NCBI GenBank assembly: GCA_002686195.1
Contig: NZAS01000028.1
Location: 7,748-33,645, forward strand
Direction: 5' to 3'
Source: Candidatus Pacearchaeota archaeon
GTDB taxonomy: Archaea > Nanoarchaeota > Nanoarchaeia > Pacearchaeales > GW2011-AR1
Length of the DNA stretch: 25,898 nucleotides
How positions within the stretch are numbered: the stretch's first letter is position 1; every line of letters starts with the position of its first letter. The notes beneath the pieces are model-generated. The model saw nothing but the letters and a program-made list of their open reading frames with translations. It ran no database searches and was not told the DNA's origin. Below, in pieces: positions 1 to 7,353 of the stretch. The translations under genes and the position numbers were made by a program.

Positions 1-731
1 TTAACTCATTAGAAAATATCTTGAAAAATCATGAAGTTGCAGGTATTATTATGGAAGTGGAGTCGTTAGAAGTTCCAAAATCCGGATTTTTAGAAAATAT
101 TCGTAAACTTGCAGATCAGTATAATGCAATTCTAATATTTGATGAAGTAGTAACTGGATATAGATGGTCATTAGGTGGGGCACAAGAATATTATGGGGTA
201 ACACCTGACTTAACATGTCTTGGAAAAGCAATTGCTAATGGTTTTCCACTAAGTGCAATATGTGGAAAACGTAAATTTATGAAAGAATTAGATCATGTAT
301 TTTTCTCAATGACATTTGGTGGTGATTGTATCGCACTTGCAGCTGCAGAAGCTACAATTACTGAGCTTAAAATTAAAGATTATAATCATATATGGAAGCT
401 TGGAAGAATGCTAGATGATGGAATTAAAGCTATGGCGTCATACCATAATTTAAAAATAAATTTTAAAGGAAGTGGCCCAAGACATAATTTATCATTTAGT
501 GATACATACACCGATAAAGAAGGTATGAAAGCACTTTTTTATCAAGAAATGTGTAAGCAGAATATTTTGTTTCCAAATGTGATTTATATAAGTTTTGCAC
601 ACACAGAAGAAGATATTGCTAAAACTATTGTTGCAGCAAACAATGCATTCAAGATAGTAGCCGATAACGTTGATGATATCGATAAAGTACTTGAAGGCCA
701 ACGAAGTACTAGTATATTTAAGAGAGAATAA
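1..731 (+). CDS. GSA-type class III aminotransferase, 5'-truncated
   Basis: This is the C-terminal part of a PLP-dependent class III aminotransferase of the glutamate-1-semialdehyde aminomutase type. The frame is open from base 3 with no start, so the gene begins upstream; about 243 residues are visible of roughly 430 usual for the family. The motif ILIFDEVVTGYR carries the PLP-binding Asp, and LGKAIANGFPLSAICG carries the Schiff-base Lys. TFGGD, after the Lys, matches the family's cofactor-phosphate region. In sugar loci such GSA-like enzymes sit beside NeuB-type synthases and probably transaminate a sugar or keto-sugar intermediate rather than make porphyrin; that role is inferred from the neighbours. 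The TAA stop overlaps an ATG at 731, and the NeuB gene follows 20 bp later. Confidence 0.9.
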   Translation, partial: NSLENILKNHEVAGIIMEVESLEVPKSGFLENIRKLADQYNAILIFDEVVTGYRWSLGGAQEYYGVTPDLTCLGKAIANGFPLSAICGKRKFMKELDHVFFSMTFGGDCIALAAAEATITELKIKDYNHIWKLGRMLDDGIKAMASYHNLKINFKGSGPRHNLSFSDTYTDKEGMKALFYQEMCKQNILFPNVIYISFAHTEEDIAKTIVAANNAFKIVADNVDDIDKVLEGQRSTSIFKRE

Positions 732-754
732 TGGTTTTAATATTAGTAATATGA
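731..754 (+). other. Possible 7-codon coupling mini-cistron
   Basis: A tiny frame, MVLILVI, begins in the TAA/ATG overlap at the aminotransferase stop and ends in TGA. That TGA overlaps the ATG of the NeuB gene (ATGA at 751-754). A purine-rich GAGAGAA lies just before it, whereas the NeuB start has no Shine-Dalgarno of its own. It could hand ribosomes from one gene to the next. It may equally be chance in AT-rich DNA. Confidence 0.2.
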
Positions 755-1764
755 GAAACACAACAATAATAGCTGAGTTTGGTTCCAATCATCAAAAAGA
801 TTGGAACATTCTAAAGAAAGGTGTTAAAGCAGCAACAGAAGCTGGAGCTAACATATTTAAAGTTCAAACATACTCATCAGAGACCTTATATTGCAAAAAT
901 ACACCTGACTTTGCCAGTTATAAAAACGTTAATAAGCTAATCAAAGATATCGAACTACCTAGAGAATGGCAATCAGATTTGAAAAAAATGTGTGATGATC
1001 ATGGAATAGAATTCATGTCAACACCATTTGATGAACAGGCAGTCGATGAACTTTTCGAACTTGGTATCAGGCGTTTCAAGATTGGTGGATTCGAGTCAAC
1101 TGATCAGCGTTTCGTAAAGTATGTCGCTAGTACAAAGCTCCCAATCATATTCTCGGCAGGTATTGGTCATGATATGTACACATTACAGACAATTTTACAA
1201 CTAATTAATGATATAAATCCCAATCCAGATGTAACTATACTTCACTGTAATAATGCGTACCCGACACCAATTAACGATATAAATCTTACTCAAATTCAAG
1301 TTTTGAAGAATACTTATTTTTCTTATTGTAGTAAACCTAAGATAGGTTTATCAGATCACACTCCGGGCACCCTGGTACCTCCAGTGGGTGTTGCTTTAGG
1401 GGCGGAAACAATTGAGAAACATTTCACATTAGACAGAACAATGAAGGGTCCAGATCACTCTTTTGCAATTGAACCTGATGAATTTAAACAAATGGTTAAT
1501 AATATTCGTCTTATAGAACAAGCACTTGGTAAAGCTAAAACTATTACACAAAGTGAAAAAAGCTTTATACCAGCAATGCGTTCTGTTGTATCAAAAACAC
1601 ATTTGAAAAAAGGTGATACATTAACAAAAGAAAATATTACTACAAAGCGCCCAATGCTAGAAAATTCTGTACGTGCATTTCATTTCTTTGATGTTATTGG
1701 AAAGAAAATAAATACTAATCTTGAAGAAGACACTATAATAACAATGGAGATGTTAAGTGGATAA
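751..1764 (+). CDS. NeuB-family N-acylneuraminate-type synthase with SAF domain
   Basis: A synthase of the NeuB/SpsE/PseI family, which condenses phosphoenolpyruvate with an N-acyl hexosamine to make a nine-carbon acid such as sialic, legionaminic or pseudaminic acid. The 337-residue product is full length. Residues 1-260 form the TIM barrel: IIAEFGSNH (6-14), TPFD (91-94), SDHT with a metal-type His (201-204), EKHFTLDR (222-229) and GPDH (233-236). Residues from about 275, with RSVV and KKGDTLT, form the C-terminal antifreeze-like SAF domain. I chose ATG 751 because homology starts at IIAEFG; the frame is open back to 670, but that part lies over the previous gene. It overlaps the next start by 8 bp. 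The exact sugar made cannot be told from the sequence. Confidence 0.93.
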   Translation: MRNTTIIAEFGSNHQKDWNILKKGVKAATEAGANIFKVQTYSSETLYCKNTPDFASYKNVNKLIKDIELPREWQSDLKKMCDDHGIEFMSTPFDEQAVDELFELGIRRFKIGGFESTDQRFVKYVASTKLPIIFSAGIGHDMYTLQTILQLINDINPNPDVTILHCNNAYPTPINDINLTQIQVLKNTYFSYCSKPKIGLSDHTPGTLVPPVGVALGAETIEKHFTLDRTMKGPDHSFAIEPDEFKQMVNNIRLIEQALGKAKTITQSEKSFIPAMRSVVSKTHLKKGDTLTKENITTKRPMLENSVRAFHFFDVIGKKINTNLEEDTIITMEMLSG

Positions 1765-2476
1765 TTATTGTATAATAGCATCTGGTGAATACTCATGGAG
1801 CTATCGTTTAATTAATAACTTAAATAATCTTAAATTAGAAAATACGAAATTTGTTATGGCTATGCAAGATCAAGCCGTACGTGATGAAATTAAAATAGGT
1901 AAAGAAAAAAATGCACGAATAAGAATATTCTATTTTCACTGGTCTGGTTATATAACAGATGATATATTTGAAAACAATGAATGTATTACAATTCATACAA
2001 GTAATCTACCACACGGGCGTGGTGGTACACCAATACAAAACCAAATACTTGATGGCATAACTAGAACACGTGTAAACGCACTTAAAACTGTAAAAGAATT
2101 TGATGCAGGTCCAATTTTTTGTACTAGAACAATCTCGCTACAAGGTTGTCTAAATGATATATGGTATACAATAGCAGACGCGGCTACAGAACTAATTAGA
2201 GAAATAATTCTATATGACCCAAAACCTGTAGAGCAAAGCAACTTGCACTACAATTCTAATATAACAAATACACAATCATATAAAAGATTAAAGGGTTCTA
2301 AAAACCCACTTGATAGCGAGACATTACATCAAGTATACGATATAATAAGGATGTTAGACGCAGAAACTTATCCTAAGGCAGCATGTAAAGTGGGTCAATA
2401 TACTTTAGAATTTTCTAGAGCACAACTTAAAAATAATAATGAGGTACTATGCGACTTGAAAATAAAAATGTTTTAG
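1757..2476 (+). CDS. Sugar N-formyltransferase-like protein
   Basis: A formyltransferase-fold protein of 239 residues, related to methionyl-tRNA formyltransferase and to sugar N-formyltransferases that move a formyl group from N10-formyl-tetrahydrofolate to an amino sugar. The core motif is IHTSNLPHGRGGTPIQNQIL at 79-98, followed by FDAGPIF at 115-121, which holds the conserved Asp. The C-terminal part (about 174-225) has YKR, VYDIIRMLDAETYP and LEFSRA, resembling the small C-terminal domain of sugar formyltransferases. The canonical Asn two residues before the catalytic His is Thr78, so chemistry may differ. The start is GTG 1757, inside the last codons of the NeuB gene. The gene ends 28 bp inside the next one, indicating translational coupling. 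Confidence 0.85.
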   Translation: MDNYCIIASGEYSWSYRLINNLNNLKLENTKFVMAMQDQAVRDEIKIGKEKNARIRIFYFHWSGYITDDIFENNECITIHTSNLPHGRGGTPIQNQILDGITRTRVNALKTVKEFDAGPIFCTRTISLQGCLNDIWYTIADAATELIREIILYDPKPVEQSNLHYNSNITNTQSYKRLKGSKNPLDSETLHQVYDIIRMLDAETYPKAACKVGQYTLEFSRAQLKNNNEVLCDLKIKMF

Positions 2477-3114
2477 TTTTAGCTGCACACCCTGATGATG
2501 AAACTCTCGGTTGTGGAGCAACAATAGCCAAGTTAGCTGATAATGATTGTGATGTAAGATTAATCACGTTTACAGATGGCATCTCAGCAAGAGAAGACGG
2601 TGATCGAAGAGATACATTAGAAAGCGTTTCTAAGATTTTAGGTATAAACGATTTTAAAGCATATAGCTTTCCAGATAACCAAATGGATAGTTGTTCACTA
2701 CTAGAAATAGTAAAAGCAATTGAGCATTATATTAATAGTAAAGCATTTATACCTGATATAGTATTAACGCACAATCCTTATTGTTTAAATATTGATCATA
2801 AAGTAATTTACGAAGCGACGATAACTGCATTTAGAGGGTTACAGAAGTTCAATCCAATTAAAATTATGTGCTATGAAGTTCCATCATCATCTGAATGGAA
2901 CCCACTAACAAGATTTACACCTAATTGTTATATTGATGTATCACATTATATAAAAAAGAAATTACGCGCACTAGAAGTCTATTCTAGTGAGCTGAGATCA
3001 CACCCTCACCCTAGAAACATAGATAATATTCTTAATAGACTTCGTGTTAATGGAACAGAGTGTGGATTATTTGTTGCTGAACGATATCAAATTGTCAGAG
3101 AGGTCATTATATGA
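2449..3114 (+). CDS. PIG-L/LmbE-family N-acetyl-sugar deacetylase
   Basis: A zinc-dependent deacetylase of the PIG-L/LmbE family, 221 residues, normal for the family. The signature AAHPDDE (12-18) supplies the zinc ligands His14 and Asp17 and the general-base Asp16; His117 in NIDHK is the likely third ligand, with THNP at 107-110 lining the site. Family members remove acetyl from N-acetylglucosamine-type sugars. Beside a formyltransferase and an acetyltransferase this suggests exchange of the acyl group: deacetylate, then formylate or re-acetylate. That order is inference. ATG 2449 follows a GAGG Shine-Dalgarno at 2441-2444. The stop overlaps the next gene by 4 bp (ATGA). Confidence 0.92.
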   Translation: MRLENKNVLVLAAHPDDETLGCGATIAKLADNDCDVRLITFTDGISAREDGDRRDTLESVSKILGINDFKAYSFPDNQMDSCSLLEIVKAIEHYINSKAFIPDIVLTHNPYCLNIDHKVIYEATITAFRGLQKFNPIKIMCYEVPSSSEWNPLTRFTPNCYIDVSHYIKKKLRALEVYSSELRSHPHPRNIDNILNRLRVNGTECGLFVAERYQIVREVII

Positions 3115-3647
3115 TTGAAGGCAAAAAAGTTTATCTACAGGCAGTAGAAGAAAAATCTATTGAACAACTTCGTCAATGGAGAAATAATCCTGTGTTGCGA
3201 CAATACTTTAGAGAATATAGAGAAATAAACAAAAAAATGCAATCTGAATGGTTTAATAACAGAGTTTGTAATAATCAAAACCAAGTTGATTTCGAAATTA
3301 GAGATAAAGAAACACAGAAATTAATCGGACACTGTGGGCTCTATTATATAGATTGGATTAATAGAAAAGCGGAATTCACAATATATATTGGTGATTTTAA
3401 TTATAGAAATGGTGGTTATGGAAGCGACGCATTACGAACACTAATTAAATATGGATTTAATAATTTAAATTTGAATAGAATATGGTGTGAAGTTTATTCG
3501 AATAACAAAGCTATTGATATTTATAGACACATTGGTTTTAAAGATGAAGGAATACTTAGAGAACAATATTTTGATGCAGGGATATATTGGAATTCTCATA
3601 TACTAGGAATGTTAAAAAGCGATTTTGAAAATCTAGATTTTATCTAA
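3111..3647 (+). CDS. GNAT-family N-acetyltransferase (RimJ/RimL-PseH-like)
   Basis: A GCN5-related acetyltransferase of 178 residues. The acetyl-CoA pyrophosphate loop is RNGGYG at 99-104, followed by an alpha-3 helix. The later strand and helix are RIWCEVYSNNKAIDIYRHIGF (split here as RIWCEVYS at 123-130 and NNKAIDIYRHIGF at 131-143). The N-terminal LRQWRNNP is typical of the RimJ/RimL-like subgroup that also contains PseH sugar acetyltransferases. In this cassette a 4-amino-sugar is the likely acceptor, but a protein acceptor is not excluded. It overlaps the deacetylase by 4 bp and is the last gene of the tightly coupled block: a 90 bp gap follows. Confidence 0.88.
   Translation: MIEGKKVYLQAVEEKSIEQLRQWRNNPVLRQYFREYREINKKMQSEWFNNRVCNNQNQVDFEIRDKETQKLIGHCGLYYIDWINRKAEFTIYIGDFNYRNGGYGSDALRTLIKYGFNNLNLNRIWCEVYSNNKAIDIYRHIGFKDEGILREQYFDAGIYWNSHILGMLKSDFENLDFI
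3635..3647 (+). repeat. Small inverted repeat at gene end
   Basis: TAGAT-TTT-ATCTA forms a 5-bp stem at the very end of the acetyltransferase gene. It is AT-only apart from one pair and has no uridine tract, so it is at best a weak 3' end element. Confidence 0.2.
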
Positions 3648-3737
3648 ATAGAGTTTATGTTAGAATTAAATCACATTAGCATTTATAATAACAAGAATAG
3701 TCACCATAATAAAAGATGAATGGGAGAAGTTAAATAA
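3648..3737 (+). promoter_or_regulatory. Intergenic gap with possible promoter
   Basis: This is the largest + strand gap inside the sugar cassette. TATAAT occurs at 3684-3689 (within ATTTATAATAA), with no convincing -35 box in front of it. A good Shine-Dalgarno, GGGAGAAG at about 3722-3729, serves the epimerase ATG at 3738. The gap could hold a promoter that separates the epimerase/dehydrogenase pair from the upstream genes. No terminator is evident. Confidence 0.3.
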
Positions 3738-4712
3738 ATGAATAAGAAGTATTATCTAATAACTGGTGTTGCAGGTTTCATTGGAAGTCATCTTACTGAA
3801 AAATTATTGAAAGATGGACATTTCATAATAGGAATTGATAATTTCGAAACTGGTCTAAAAGAAAATATGAGTTCATTTATTGATCATTCTAATTTTACAT
3901 TTTATGATAAAGACTTATCAAATAACGATGACGTTAATGATTTAATTGCACTTTTCGGGTACAAAAAATTAAATATTGATGGTGTATATCATGTTTCTGC
4001 TAAAGCTCGAATTTCTCCTAGCATTAAAAACCCTAGTAGAACATTTGCATGTAATGTTGATGCCACGTTTAATATACTTGAACTATGTCGTGCACTTAAT
4101 ATTAAAAAATTAATATATTCTGCATCTTCTTCTGCATATGGTAATACAATAAAGCTCCCTAATATGCCTAATGATCCAATTAATTGCAATAATCCGTATT
4201 CAATTACGAAATATATCGGAGAAGAATTATGTAAAACATGGTCAAAATGTTATGGAATAAATACAATTTCACTTCGCTATTTTAATGTATATGGCGCACG
4301 CTCACAATTAGAAGGTCAGTATGCGCCAGTTGTTGGAATATTCTTTCGACAACTTCTTCAAGAGAAGAAACCAATGACTATAATAGGTACTGGTGAACAA
4401 TTAAGAGATTTCACATATATTTCTGATGTTATAAACGCTAATTTAGCTGCTATGAAAAAATGTGAGAAACACACTGGAAGAGTTTTTAATGTCGGATATG
4501 GGGTTAATTATTCAATTAATAAATTAGCTAAATTAATTAGTGGTGAATTTGAATACATTCCTGCAAGGGCCCATGATGCAAAAGAAACACTTGCATCAAT
4601 TAAAGATACTATTAGGCATCTCGATTGGGAACCTGTTGTTCCTTTAGAGATGGGCATTGAAATAATGCGTGATTATTACACAAAATTATTTACAAACGAG
4701 GAACAAAATTAA
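3738..4712 (+). CDS. NAD-dependent sugar epimerase/dehydratase (extended SDR)
   Basis: An extended short-chain dehydrogenase/reductase of 324 residues, the usual length for nucleotide-sugar 4-epimerases. The Rossmann motif GVAGFIG at 10-16 has the GxxGxxG spacing, and IGIDNF (31-36) holds the acidic residue that binds the NAD ribose. SSSAYG (130-135) supplies the catalytic Ser, and YSITK (154-158) is the YxxxK pair. RYFNVYG at 180-186 is the usual nucleotide-sugar contact. The likely substrate is a UDP-hexose, UDP-N-acetylhexosamine or UDP-hexuronic acid; the sequence cannot separate these. It overlaps no neighbour: the dehydrogenase-like gene starts 1 bp after its stop. Confidence 0.92.
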   Translation: MNKKYYLITGVAGFIGSHLTEKLLKDGHFIIGIDNFETGLKENMSSFIDHSNFTFYDKDLSNNDDVNDLIALFGYKKLNIDGVYHVSAKARISPSIKNPSRTFACNVDATFNILELCRALNIKKLIYSASSSAYGNTIKLPNMPNDPINCNNPYSITKYIGEELCKTWSKCYGINTISLRYFNVYGARSQLEGQYAPVVGIFFRQLLQEKKPMTIIGTGEQLRDFTYISDVINANLAAMKKCEKHTGRVFNVGYGVNYSINKLAKLISGEFEYIPARAHDAKETLASIKDTIRHLDWEPVVPLEMGIEIMRDYYTKLFTNEEQN

Positions 4713-4713
4713 A

Positions 4714-5604
4714 ATGCAAATTGAAACAATTGGTGTCATAGGCGCTAGTGGGTATGTTGGACAGGCAGTAACAGAAGGTTTTTGTGAAAAATTTGATGTA
4801 GAAACATATGATATAAAACCCAAAGATAGAACTTGTAATTCGCTTGTTGAATTAGCAAAGTTAACAAATATATTTTTTATATGTGTACCAACACCAATGA
4901 ATAAAGATGGAAGTTGTCATACAAATATAGTTGAAACAATTGTTAAAAATTTAGATGTTATTGCTTGTAATCGTGAAAAAGATCCACAGTTTATTGCTGT
5001 AATTAAATCAACTATTCCACCAGGAACGACAAAGCGGTTAAATAACGAAACAAAACGTATTACATGTGTACATAATGGTGAATTTTTAACAGAAGCTAAT
5101 TTCATAGAGGACTTCTTAAATCAAGATAGAATTATCATTGGTGGGCCACGACCAGCAAGTACAGTTGTTAGAACACTTTATAATAAAGCGTTTCCAAATA
5201 TAAAAACAATCAAAACAAGTTCTACAATGAGCGAATTAGTTAAATATTTTACTAATTGTTTTTTAGCGACAAAGTTATCGTTTGCAAATGAGTTTTATCA
5301 AGTTTGTGAAGCGCTTGATGAAGATTATGATAAAGTGCTTGAATATGCACTTTATGATAAACGACTTGGCCAAACCCATTTTAGTGTTCCATCTAATGAG
5401 ACACATCCAGAAACAGGAACATTATTACGCGGGTGGGCTTTAGCCTGTTTCCCGAAGGACCTTAATGCTATGATATCATTAGCAAAATCATTAGATATCG
5501 ATCCTAAAGTTATGCAAGCTGTATGGGATAAAAACTGTGAAGTTCGTCAATATCACGATTGGAATGACTTAGTAGGGCGTGCCGTTGTCGATGAACAAGA
5601 CTAA
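4714..5604 (+). CDS. Short UDP-glucose/GDP-mannose dehydrogenase-like protein
   Basis: A two-domain relative of nucleotide-sugar 6-dehydrogenases, which oxidise the C6 alcohol to an acid with two NAD+. Residues 1-130 are the Rossmann domain (GVIGASGYVG at 7-16, FFICVPTPM at 54-62, STIPPGT at 99-105). Residues 170-275 are the central helical domain, with KLSFANE (187-193) holding the conserved Lys and Asn, and CFPKD (245-249) holding the catalytic Cys245. The usual C-terminal UDP-binding domain is absent: 296 residues against roughly 430 or more. The glycine-rich GGxCFPKD approach reads GWALACFPKD. ATG 4714 was chosen because homology begins there, and a GAGGA lies at 4698-4702. With the epimerase it could provide a UDP-uronic acid, unless the lost domain makes it inactive. 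Confidence 0.82.
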   Translation: MQIETIGVIGASGYVGQAVTEGFCEKFDVETYDIKPKDRTCNSLVELAKLTNIFFICVPTPMNKDGSCHTNIVETIVKNLDVIACNREKDPQFIAVIKSTIPPGTTKRLNNETKRITCVHNGEFLTEANFIEDFLNQDRIIIGGPRPASTVVRTLYNKAFPNIKTIKTSSTMSELVKYFTNCFLATKLSFANEFYQVCEALDEDYDKVLEYALYDKRLGQTHFSVPSNETHPETGTLLRGWALACFPKDLNAMISLAKSLDIDPKVMQAVWDKNCEVRQYHDWNDLVGRAVVDEQD

Positions 5605-5836
5605 GCACTTATTTACCGTGATGTATTATTACGATAAATGCTTAGCTATGATGATACCATCTTTAATTAACAAGTTCTCAAATAAAGAACATATTAAGCT
5701 TAATAATTTATGGGATAATGAAAAATATAGCGAATTTACATCACTTATTGCAAGTAAAGCTACACAATATAATATTCAATATGATGAAATTTGTGATAAA
5801 GACTTAGTAGATAAACCAGTCAAAATCAGATTTTGA
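5591..5836 (+). CDS. Hypothetical small protein
   Basis: A small soluble protein of 81 residues, mostly helical and mixed-charge (SLINKFSNKEHIKLNNLWDN near the middle). I recognise no family. The start is uncertain: GTG 5579 with AGGG almost touching it, ATG 5591 used here, or ATG 5621. It overlaps the dehydrogenase-like gene by 14 bp, so it belongs to the same transcript. No membrane segment, signal peptide or metal motif is visible. Confidence 0.6.
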   Translation: MNKTKHLFTVMYYYDKCLAMMIPSLINKFSNKEHIKLNNLWDNEKYSEFTSLIASKATQYNIQYDEICDKDLVDKPVKIRF

Positions 5837-5857
5837 ACTAACATCAATTATTATCTT

Positions 5858-5886
5858 ATAATCTCTTTAAAAATAAGTGAGATTAT
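5858..5886 (+). promoter_or_regulatory. Hairpin over the nuclease start codon
   Basis: ATAATCTC (5858-5865) and GAGATTAT (5879-5886) are perfect 8-bp inverted repeats around a 13-base A/T-rich loop. The right arm covers the GTGAG that would serve as a weak Shine-Dalgarno and the first two bases of ATG 5885. Folding would hide the ribosome-binding site. T4-like phages are known to use such hairpins to delay translation from long early transcripts. There is no uridine tract, so it is not a good terminator. Confidence 0.4.
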
Positions 5887-6673
5887 GACTGATAAACAAA
5901 GATTGAGTTTTTCGGGTTTCAAAACTTGGAAAGAATGCCCAAATAAGTATCGTTTAGTCTACGTTGATGGATATAGAGAACCACTAAGAAATATATATAT
6001 TGATTTTGGAAGCGCAATTCACGAAGCTCTCGAATACGGAATACGTGATCAAGCACGACAAACAGATATGTATCCAATATTTGAGCGAGCTTACGACAAG
6101 TTAGTTACAGAAAATAGAGCAATTGCTCCAGAAAATTACGTAATAAATGATGAAGAGTGGAAAGCGCAAGCTAAAAACATTCTATCACAAGTTTATTTAT
6201 GGTTAGATGAGAATTTCCCTGGTTGGGAACCTGTTTCTTCTGAAGAAGAACTTTTTGAACCAATTGAAGGAACAGGCTGGAATTTCAAAGGATTTATCGA
6301 CCTTGTGATCGCTTATAAAAAGAAATTCTGGATACTCGACGCAAAGTCTTGTTCATGGGGTTGGCAACGACATAAAAAACAAGATGAGCTTTTACAGCGT
6401 CAGTTACAACTGTACAAGCATTATTGGTGTACTAAACATGAAATAGAGAATCTAAAGTTAGTTAATTGTGGATTTCTTCTTCTCAAAAGAACGCCCAAAG
6501 ATAAAAATCTTGAATTAGTTAGAGTTTCTGGTAGCCCAGCTAAATTAGAAGCCGTCGTGAAAGGGATGAGAAATGCTATTTCGAGTATTGAAAGAAAGAT
6601 GTGGTTGAAGAATCGATTTTCATGCACTGCTGGGTTTGGTTGCGAATTCTATAAAACAGAATTGTGTACTTAA
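5885..6673 (+). CDS. Cas4/RecB-like PD-(D/E)XK nuclease with Fe-S cysteines
   Basis: A PD-(D/E)XK nuclease of the RecB/Cas4/AddB type, 262 residues, probably acting on DNA ends in recombination or replication. The N-terminal LSFSGFKTWKECPNKY (8-22) holds Cys18. Catalytic motifs follow in order: His46 in GSAIHEAL, Asp139 in GFIDLV, Asp152 and Lys154 in ILDAKS, and QLQLY (173-177) as the QxxxY motif. Three more cysteines close the protein at 247, 253 and 261; with Cys18 they match the four-Cys 4Fe-4S arrangement of Cas4 and AddB. No CRISPR array or cas1 is in the window. The stop overlaps that of the convergent gene, and a hairpin covers the start. Confidence 0.9.
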   Translation: MTDKQRLSFSGFKTWKECPNKYRLVYVDGYREPLRNIYIDFGSAIHEALEYGIRDQARQTDMYPIFERAYDKLVTENRAIAPENYVINDEEWKAQAKNILSQVYLWLDENFPGWEPVSSEEELFEPIEGTGWNFKGFIDLVIAYKKKFWILDAKSCSWGWQRHKKQDELLQRQLQLYKHYWCTKHEIENLKLVNCGFLLLKRTPKDKNLELVRVSGSPAKLEAVVKGMRNAISSIERKMWLKNRFSCTAGFGCEFYKTELCT

Positions 6674-7353
6674 TTAAGAAAATATTTGTATCCCAGTGCT
6701 TTAACTGTGAACTTACTTAGTGCCGTTAAATCATCTTTAATTACTATTTCAAGTTTGAAGTTCTCTTCTCGCTTCAAAATAATTCCGTCAGGAATTATCT
6801 CTTGTAAATTCCATGTAATACAATAAGCATCATCTCCATTATTTACATGCTTTAATCTAAGTGTGTCGTTTCCTCCCCCCCAAAAAGGAGTGCTCAATCC
6901 AACTTGTTGTAACATATCAGCGGCTGTACTAATATTTTCAAGAAGTGTCACATCTTCAGCTTTATTCAAAACATATTTTAATTCTAAAGTGTCAGATAAT
7001 CCAGAGATACTTCCAAAACGATCAAAACTAACATTAATATCTTGAATCCAAAAAATAAGTTTTGTAATAAAAATATCTGTATCACTTTCAGAAGATATAG
7101 AGAAAGCTATTGGTTCATTACTACTACTACTACCATCAACTGCCATATTAGTTCCTGAAATAGGATTGCTTATAAATTGCGAATACGGAATACATGATTC
7201 AGATGGAGCATGTGCTGTTATTAGATGATGTTTACTATCTGTTTGTTGCTTTGTAGCGACAGTATATTCACTTTCAAGCGCTTTAATTTTATTGATAAGG
7301 TATATTAACGCATCAATAATCTCGTCTTTCTTTTTATTATCAATGTCAAGCAC
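6670..7353 (-). CDS. Hypothetical protein, possibly virion-associated, only minus-strand gene
   Basis: An unrecognised protein of 227 residues. Residues 1-35 are a charged helix of coiled-coil type (KKKDEIIDALIYLINKIKAL at 8-27). A Ser/Gly-rich linker follows at about 69-80, and the remainder is beta-rich with GFG-like turns (STPFWGGGNDTLRLKHV). The helix-then-beta layout recalls small trimeric phage structural proteins; that is inference only. The start is GTG with no clear Shine-Dalgarno. Its TAA stop overlaps the stop of the convergent nuclease (TTAA at 6670-6673), with no terminator between. It shares a 106 bp divergent region with the homing endonuclease. Its opposite strand suggests separate acquisition or different timing. 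Confidence 0.7.
   Translation of the reverse strand: MLDIDNKKKDEIIDALIYLINKIKALESEYTVATKQQTDSKHHLITAHAPSESCIPYSQFISNPISGTNMAVDGSSSSNEPIAFSISSESDTDIFITKLIFWIQDINVSFDRFGSISGLSDTLELKYVLNKAEDVTLLENISTAADMLQQVGLSTPFWGGGNDTLRLKHVNNGDDAYCITWNLQEIIPDGIILKREENFKLEIVIKDDLTALSKFTVKALGYKYFLN

Noticed and set aside
670..750. N-terminal extension of the NeuB-type synthase
   Set aside because: The frame is open but overlaps the aminotransferase end and shows no family similarity before IIAEFG.
1364..1390. GC-rich imperfect hairpin in the NeuB gene
   Set aside because: Only a bulged stem, and it encodes conserved family residues around SDHTPG, so codon constraint explains it.
5425..5456. GGCT/AGCC hairpin near the end of the dehydrogenase-like gene
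   Set aside because: Short stem over the conserved CFPKD motif; no sign of regulatory use.
5885..6673. CRISPR adaptation locus because of the Cas4-like protein
   Set aside because: No repeats, cas1 or cas2 in the window; the fold is common in phages without CRISPR.
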